From: Methylobacterium sp. W2 | Lineage (GTDB): Bacteria; Pseudomonadota; Alphaproteobacteria; Rhizobiales; Beijerinckiaceae | Assembly: GCF_020662345.1 (NCBI RefSeq) | Contig: NZ_VMOA01000033.1 | Span: 1 to 64,000, forward strand | Reading direction: 5' to 3' | DNA: 64,000 bases | Shown: piece by piece, positions 60,671-64,000 of the stretch | Layout: every line of letters begins with the position of its first letter | Numbering within the stretch: the first letter of the stretch is position 1 | Notes under the pieces: model-generated | Told to the model about the DNA's origin: nothing | Database searches by the model: none | What the model saw: only the letters and a program-made list of their open reading frames with translations | Position numbers and translations under genes: made by a program

Positions 60671-62224
60671 CTATTCCAGACCGATCGCCACGAAGCGTAC
60701 GTCGCCCGACGCGGCCGCCACGAGGAGGAGAACGGATTTGCGGTTCTCCTTCTTCAGCTGGTCGACCCGCTTCGTCACGTCGGCGGGGGACGAGACGGAT
60801 TCCTGACCGACCTCGACGATGACCTCGCCGGGCTTGATCAGCTTGTCGGCCGCGGTGGAGTTGGGATCGACCCGCGTGACGACCACGCCCTTCACGCTGT
60901 CCTTGATGCTGAAGCGGCGGCGCAGCTCGTCGGTGATCCCGGATAGGTTGAGCCCGAGGGCCTGACGGATGGCGGGCTCCGCCGCGTCCGGCTGCTTGGC
61001 ATTGGCGAGCTGCGGCTTCTCGGGGTCGTCGAGGCGGCCGAGTGTGACGGATTTCGTCGTCTCGGTGCCCTTCCGGACGACGATGACCTCGACCACCTTG
61101 CCCACCGGCGTGGAGGCGACGATGCGCGGCAAGTCGCTGGAGGATTTCACCACCGTCCCGTTGAACTTGGTGATGACATCGCCGATCTCGAGACCCGAGG
61201 TCTTGGCCGGGCCCTTCTCGTCGACGCCCGCGATCAGCGCGCCCTTGGCGCCGCCTTTGAGGCCGAGGGCATCGGCAGTGGCGTCATCGACGTTCTGGAT
61301 GCGCACGCCGAGCCAGCCGCGGCGGACCTCACCGAACTCGCGGAGCTGATCGATGACCTGCGACGCGGTGGCGGAGGGGACGGCAAAGCCGATGCCCACC
61401 GAGCCGCCCGTCGGCGACAGGATAGCCGTGTTGATGCCGATGACCTCGCCGTCCATGTTGAACAGCGGGCCGCCGGAATTGCCCTTGTTGATGGCCGCGT
61501 CGGTCTGGATGTAATTGTCGTAGGGGCCCGAATCGATGTTGCGTCCACGCGCGGACACGATGCCGGCCGAGACCGAGCCGCCGAGGCCGAACGGGTTGCC
61601 GATGGCGATGACCCAGTCGCCGGGGCGCATCTTTTCGGAATCGCCGAACGGCACCGCCTTCAGCGGCTTGTCGGCTTCGGGCTTCACCCGCAGGACGGCG
61701 AGATCGATCTTGGGATCCTTGCCGATGATCTCGGCCTTCAGCTTGGTGCCGTTGTGCAGGATCACCTGAATGTCGTTGGCGTCGCCGATGACATGGTTGT
61801 TGGTGACCACGATGCCCGACGCGTCGATGATGAACCCCGAGCCGAGGGAATTCGACTTGCGCGATTGAGGACGGGGGGAATCGCCGTCGCCGCGCTGGCC
61901 CCGCTTGTTGAAGAACTCCTCGAAGAGGTCCTCGAACGGCGTGCCCTGCGGCAGCTGCGGCATCGTCCGGCCGGGCGCCTTGGCTTCCACCGTGGTCGAG
62001 GCCGAGATGTTCACGACCGCGTCGGTGACCTTGTCGGCGAGGTCGGCCAGGGATTCGGGGCCCTTCGCGAGGGCCGGGCTGGCGAGACCGGTGACGGCCA
62101 CCGCGGTGGCGAGCGACAGGGCGGCGAAGGCCGAGCGCGCGGAGTGGCGGAATGCCCGGGGACGTCGCGCCGTCGTGGCGCCCGCAACGGAAATCATGGT
62201 CGACCTCTTGTTGGAACGAGGCAT
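60671..62224 (-). CDS. Do/DegP-family periplasmic serine protease
   Basis: 517 residues. A long signal region (RSAFAALSLATAVAVTGLASPALA) leads to a trypsin-like domain with His in VVTNNHVIGDAN, Asp in KIDLAVLRV and Ser in INKGNSGGPLFNMDG. Two PDZ domains follow (GWLGVRIQNVDDATADALGL and the last 90 residues). It acts as a protease/chaperone in the periplasm. It lies downstream of hflC, as is usual in alphaproteobacteria, and is probably transcribed with hflK and hflC. Confidence 0.95.
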   Translation of the reverse strand: MPRSNKRSTMISVAGATTARRPRAFRHSARSAFAALSLATAVAVTGLASPALAKGPESLADLADKVTDAVVNISASTTVEAKAPGRTMPQLPQGTPFEDLFEEFFNKRGQRGDGDSPRPQSRKSNSLGSGFIIDASGIVVTNNHVIGDANDIQVILHNGTKLKAEIIGKDPKIDLAVLRVKPEADKPLKAVPFGDSEKMRPGDWVIAIGNPFGLGGSVSAGIVSARGRNIDSGPYDNYIQTDAAINKGNSGGPLFNMDGEVIGINTAILSPTGGSVGIGFAVPSATASQVIDQLREFGEVRRGWLGVRIQNVDDATADALGLKGGAKGALIAGVDEKGPAKTSGLEIGDVITKFNGTVVKSSSDLPRIVASTPVGKVVEVIVVRKGTETTKSVTLGRLDDPEKPQLANAKQPDAAEPAIRQALGLNLSGITDELRRRFSIKDSVKGVVVTRVDPNSTAADKLIKPGEVIVEVGQESVSSPADVTKRVDQLKKENRKSVLLLVAAASGDVRFVAIGLE

Positions 62225-62279
62225 TAGATCGTCCGCCGGGGCGGACGATCAAGGGCCGGTCGGGCGATGAGGCCAGGCT

Positions 62280-63233
62280 TCAGCGAGCCGTGCCGGTCGT
62301 CGCACCCGCTTCCGCCGCTCCGGTGGCCCGCGGGGCGGTTGCCGGAGCACGGCCCTGCGGATCGTTGAAGTAACGGAAGAAGTCCGAGTTCGGGTTGATG
62401 ACGAGGCGCGTCTCCGGCCCCTTCAGGCTCGTCTCGTAGGCCTGCATTGACCGGTAGAAGGCGAAGAAATCCGCGTCCTTCCCGAAAGCCTCGACGAGGA
62501 TGCGGTTCCGGTCGCCGTCGCCCTGGCCGCGCAGGGTCTCGGCGGTCTGGTTGGCCTCGGAGAGCACAACCGTCACATCACGGTCGGCCTTCGCCTTGAT
62601 CGTCGCCGAGATCTGGTCGCCGTTGGCGCGGATGTCGGCGGCCTCGCGATTACGCTCGGTGATCATCCGCTTGTAGACGGCGGTGGAGTTCTGCGCCGGA
62701 AGGTCGACGCGGGTCATACGCAGGTCGACGATCTCGACGCCGAGTTCCTTGGCTTGCGTGTTCACGTCGCCCTGGATCACGTTCATCAGGTGCGAGCGCT
62801 CGGTCCGCACGATGGCGTCACGGGTCGAGCGGGCGAGCACGTTGCGCAAAGCCGAGTTGGTGAAGCTCGCCAGCAGCGTGTTGGCGCGCAGCACGTTGTT
62901 GGCCGACTGGTAGAAGCGCAGCGGATCGATGATGCGATAGCGCGCGAACGCATCGACTTCGAGGTTCTGCCTGTCGGCGGTCAGGAGCGTCTGAACCGGG
63001 AGGTCGAGATCGAGGACGCGCTTGTCGAACAGCACGACGTTCTCGATCAACGGGACCTTGAAGTAGAGGCCGGGCTTCTCGGTTCCGGTCTGGTTGAGGA
63101 CCGTGCGGACACGGCCGAACTGGATCACCAGAGCCTGCTGCATCTGACCCACGGTGAAGACCGAGGCGTAGAGGGCGACGGCGATCACCGCCAGCAGGAA
63201 GACGCCACCCGTGCGAAGAGCGGAACCGTTCAT
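62280..63233 (-). CDS. hflC: HflC, SPFH-domain regulator of FtsH protease
   Basis: 317 residues: an N-terminal membrane anchor (GGVFLLAVIAVALYASVFTV), then the SPFH/band 7 domain (VIQFGRVRTVLNQTG to LGVEIVDLRMTRVDLP), a helical stretch and a low-complexity Ala/Gly tail. HflC and HflK form a large periplasmic-facing complex that controls FtsH. The start overlaps the hflK stop by 4 bp (ATGA). Confidence 0.96.
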   Translation of the reverse strand: MNGSALRTGGVFLLAVIAVALYASVFTVGQMQQALVIQFGRVRTVLNQTGTEKPGLYFKVPLIENVVLFDKRVLDLDLPVQTLLTADRQNLEVDAFARYRIIDPLRFYQSANNVLRANTLLASFTNSALRNVLARSTRDAIVRTERSHLMNVIQGDVNTQAKELGVEIVDLRMTRVDLPAQNSTAVYKRMITERNREAADIRANGDQISATIKAKADRDVTVVLSEANQTAETLRGQGDGDRNRILVEAFGKDADFFAFYRSMQAYETSLKGPETRLVINPNSDFFRYFNDPQGRAPATAPRATGAAEAGATTGTAR

Positions 63234-64000
63234 CGGGCGGCTCCCGTATTGGCGTTGCGATTGCCGAATTCGGTCAGCGGAAGCACGGGGATGACGCCCG
63301 CGCCCGTTGCACCACCGGCGACACCGGTTCCGTTCTGGTCGATGATGACCTTGTTCACCGAGCCCAGGACCCGCTCCATCGTTTCGAGGAAGATGCGCTC
63401 GCGGCTGATCGCCGGTGCGAGCTTGTAGGATTCATAGACCTGCTGGAAGCGGGCCGCCTGACCGGTGGCATCCGCCGTCGCCTGCGTCTTGTAGGCTTCG
63501 GCCGCCTGGACGATCTGCGAGGCCTTACCGCGCGCCTGCGGAACCTCGCGGCTCGCATAGGTGCGGGCTTCGTTCTGCGCGCGCTCGGCATCCTGCTGAG
63601 CGGCGTTGACGTCGATGAAGGCCGGCCGCACGTCCGGCGGCGGGTTCACGGCAACGAGCTGGACCACCTCGATCCGCACGCCGGCACCGTACTCGTCCAG
63701 CGCCTTCTGGGTGATCTCCTTGACCTCCTGGGCCACGCTGGACTGCTCGTTGGTGAGGATCGCCTGGATGTTGCGGCGACCGATCACCTCGCGCATGGCG
63801 CTCTCGCCGATTGCCTTGATCGTGCCTTCGGGGTTCTCGAGGTTGAAGACGAAATCCGACGCCTTCAGCGGGTTAATGCGCCACTGCACCTCGAAATCGA
63901 GATCGACGATGTTCTCGTCGCCCGTGAGCATCAGGCTCTCCTCGGGCAAATCGCGGGACCGCGACTGCGAGCCAACGCCGGCGCGGTAGCCGATCTGGAC
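63230..64000 (-). CDS. hflK: HflK, SPFH-domain partner of HflC (5' end beyond window)
   Basis: Only the C-terminal part, about 257 residues, is in the window; the frame is open to the right edge (VQIGYRAGVGSQSR precedes LPEESLMLTGDENIVDLDFEVQWRI). The band-7 domain has the LNEY-type region EYGAGVRIEVVQLVAVNPP, followed by the helical AQNEARTYASREVPQARGKA and a hydrophobic-poor tail. Together with hflC it forms the HflKC complex. Confidence 0.95.
   Translation of the reverse strand, partial: VQIGYRAGVGSQSRSRDLPEESLMLTGDENIVDLDFEVQWRINPLKASDFVFNLENPEGTIKAIGESAMREVIGRRNIQAILTNEQSSVAQEVKEITQKALDEYGAGVRIEVVQLVAVNPPPDVRPAFIDVNAAQQDAERAQNEARTYASREVPQARGKASQIVQAAEAYKTQATADATGQAARFQQVYESYKLAPAISRERIFLETMERVLGSVNKVIIDQNGTGVAGGATGAGVIPVLPLTEFGNRNANTGAAR

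Overview
The window is high-GC alphaproteobacterial chromosome. The family content and gene order point to Hyphomicrobiales, most likely Methylobacterium/Methylorubrum. Supporting signs are a mutM-ubiE-ubiB-coaBC block, an rpsT-dnaA-dnaN-recF block, a divergent flgI/fliX pair, a one-cysteine DksA, DUF6468 next to fliM, a malyl-CoA-type lyase and an FtrABCD-type iron uptake system. The genus is inferred from gene content only. Nearly all of the window is core chromosome: I saw no insertion sequence, prophage, CRISPR array, rRNA gene or tRNA gene.

Layout. 1-7.1 kb: the 3' end of a YidB-like gene, base-excision repair (mutM), ubiquinone biosynthesis (ubiE, ubiB), CoA biosynthesis (coaBC), then a VOC protein and a glutathione transferase. 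7.5-16 kb: rpsT with a strong terminator, a long dnaA leader rich in GANTC sites, dnaA, dnaN, recF, a DsbB-like gene with a 51-residue partner, a LysE exporter and recQ. 16-22.8 kb: a membrane-bound hydrolase-like protein, purL, bolA, a truncated DUF29 gene and grxD, then an AT-rich gene-poor stretch, a coiled-coil membrane protein and a porin N-terminal fragment. 22.8-37 kb: flagellar genes in several blocks (flgN-like, rod-binding protein, flgI, fliX; flgH-flgA-flgG-flgF; fliL-fliM-DUF6468-motE), interrupted by a large hybrid histidine kinase and dksA. Near-consensus CtrA boxes lie in both divergent flagellar intergenic regions.

37-47.9 kb: secreted or envelope proteins (IalB-like, RTX repeat protein, small membrane proteins, a very large AMIN/TPR-like protein), an old-yellow-enzyme reductase, a REP-like palindromic intergenic region, a CitE-family lyase and a DUF167 protein. 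47.9-51.5 kb: csaA and an ftrA-ftrB-ftrD-ftrC iron uptake operon with an iron-box-like palindrome upstream. 51.7-64 kb: a DUF2336 protein, a family 2 glycosyltransferase, a MATE exporter overlapping a DUF971 gene, moaA, a 3-hydroxyisobutyrate-dehydrogenase-like gene, divergent miaA/serB, a DUF1640 protein with 11-residue repeats, and degP-hflC-hflK, with hflK running off the right edge.

No wholly new multi-gene system is evident. The most unusual items are the GANTC cluster before dnaA, the DsbB-like protein whose second cysteine pair has moved to its C-terminal tail, the structured intergenic repeats near 46.3 and 60.0 kb, the AT-rich island at 20.7-21.2 kb and an orphan terminator hairpin at 41.3 kb that may end a small RNA.
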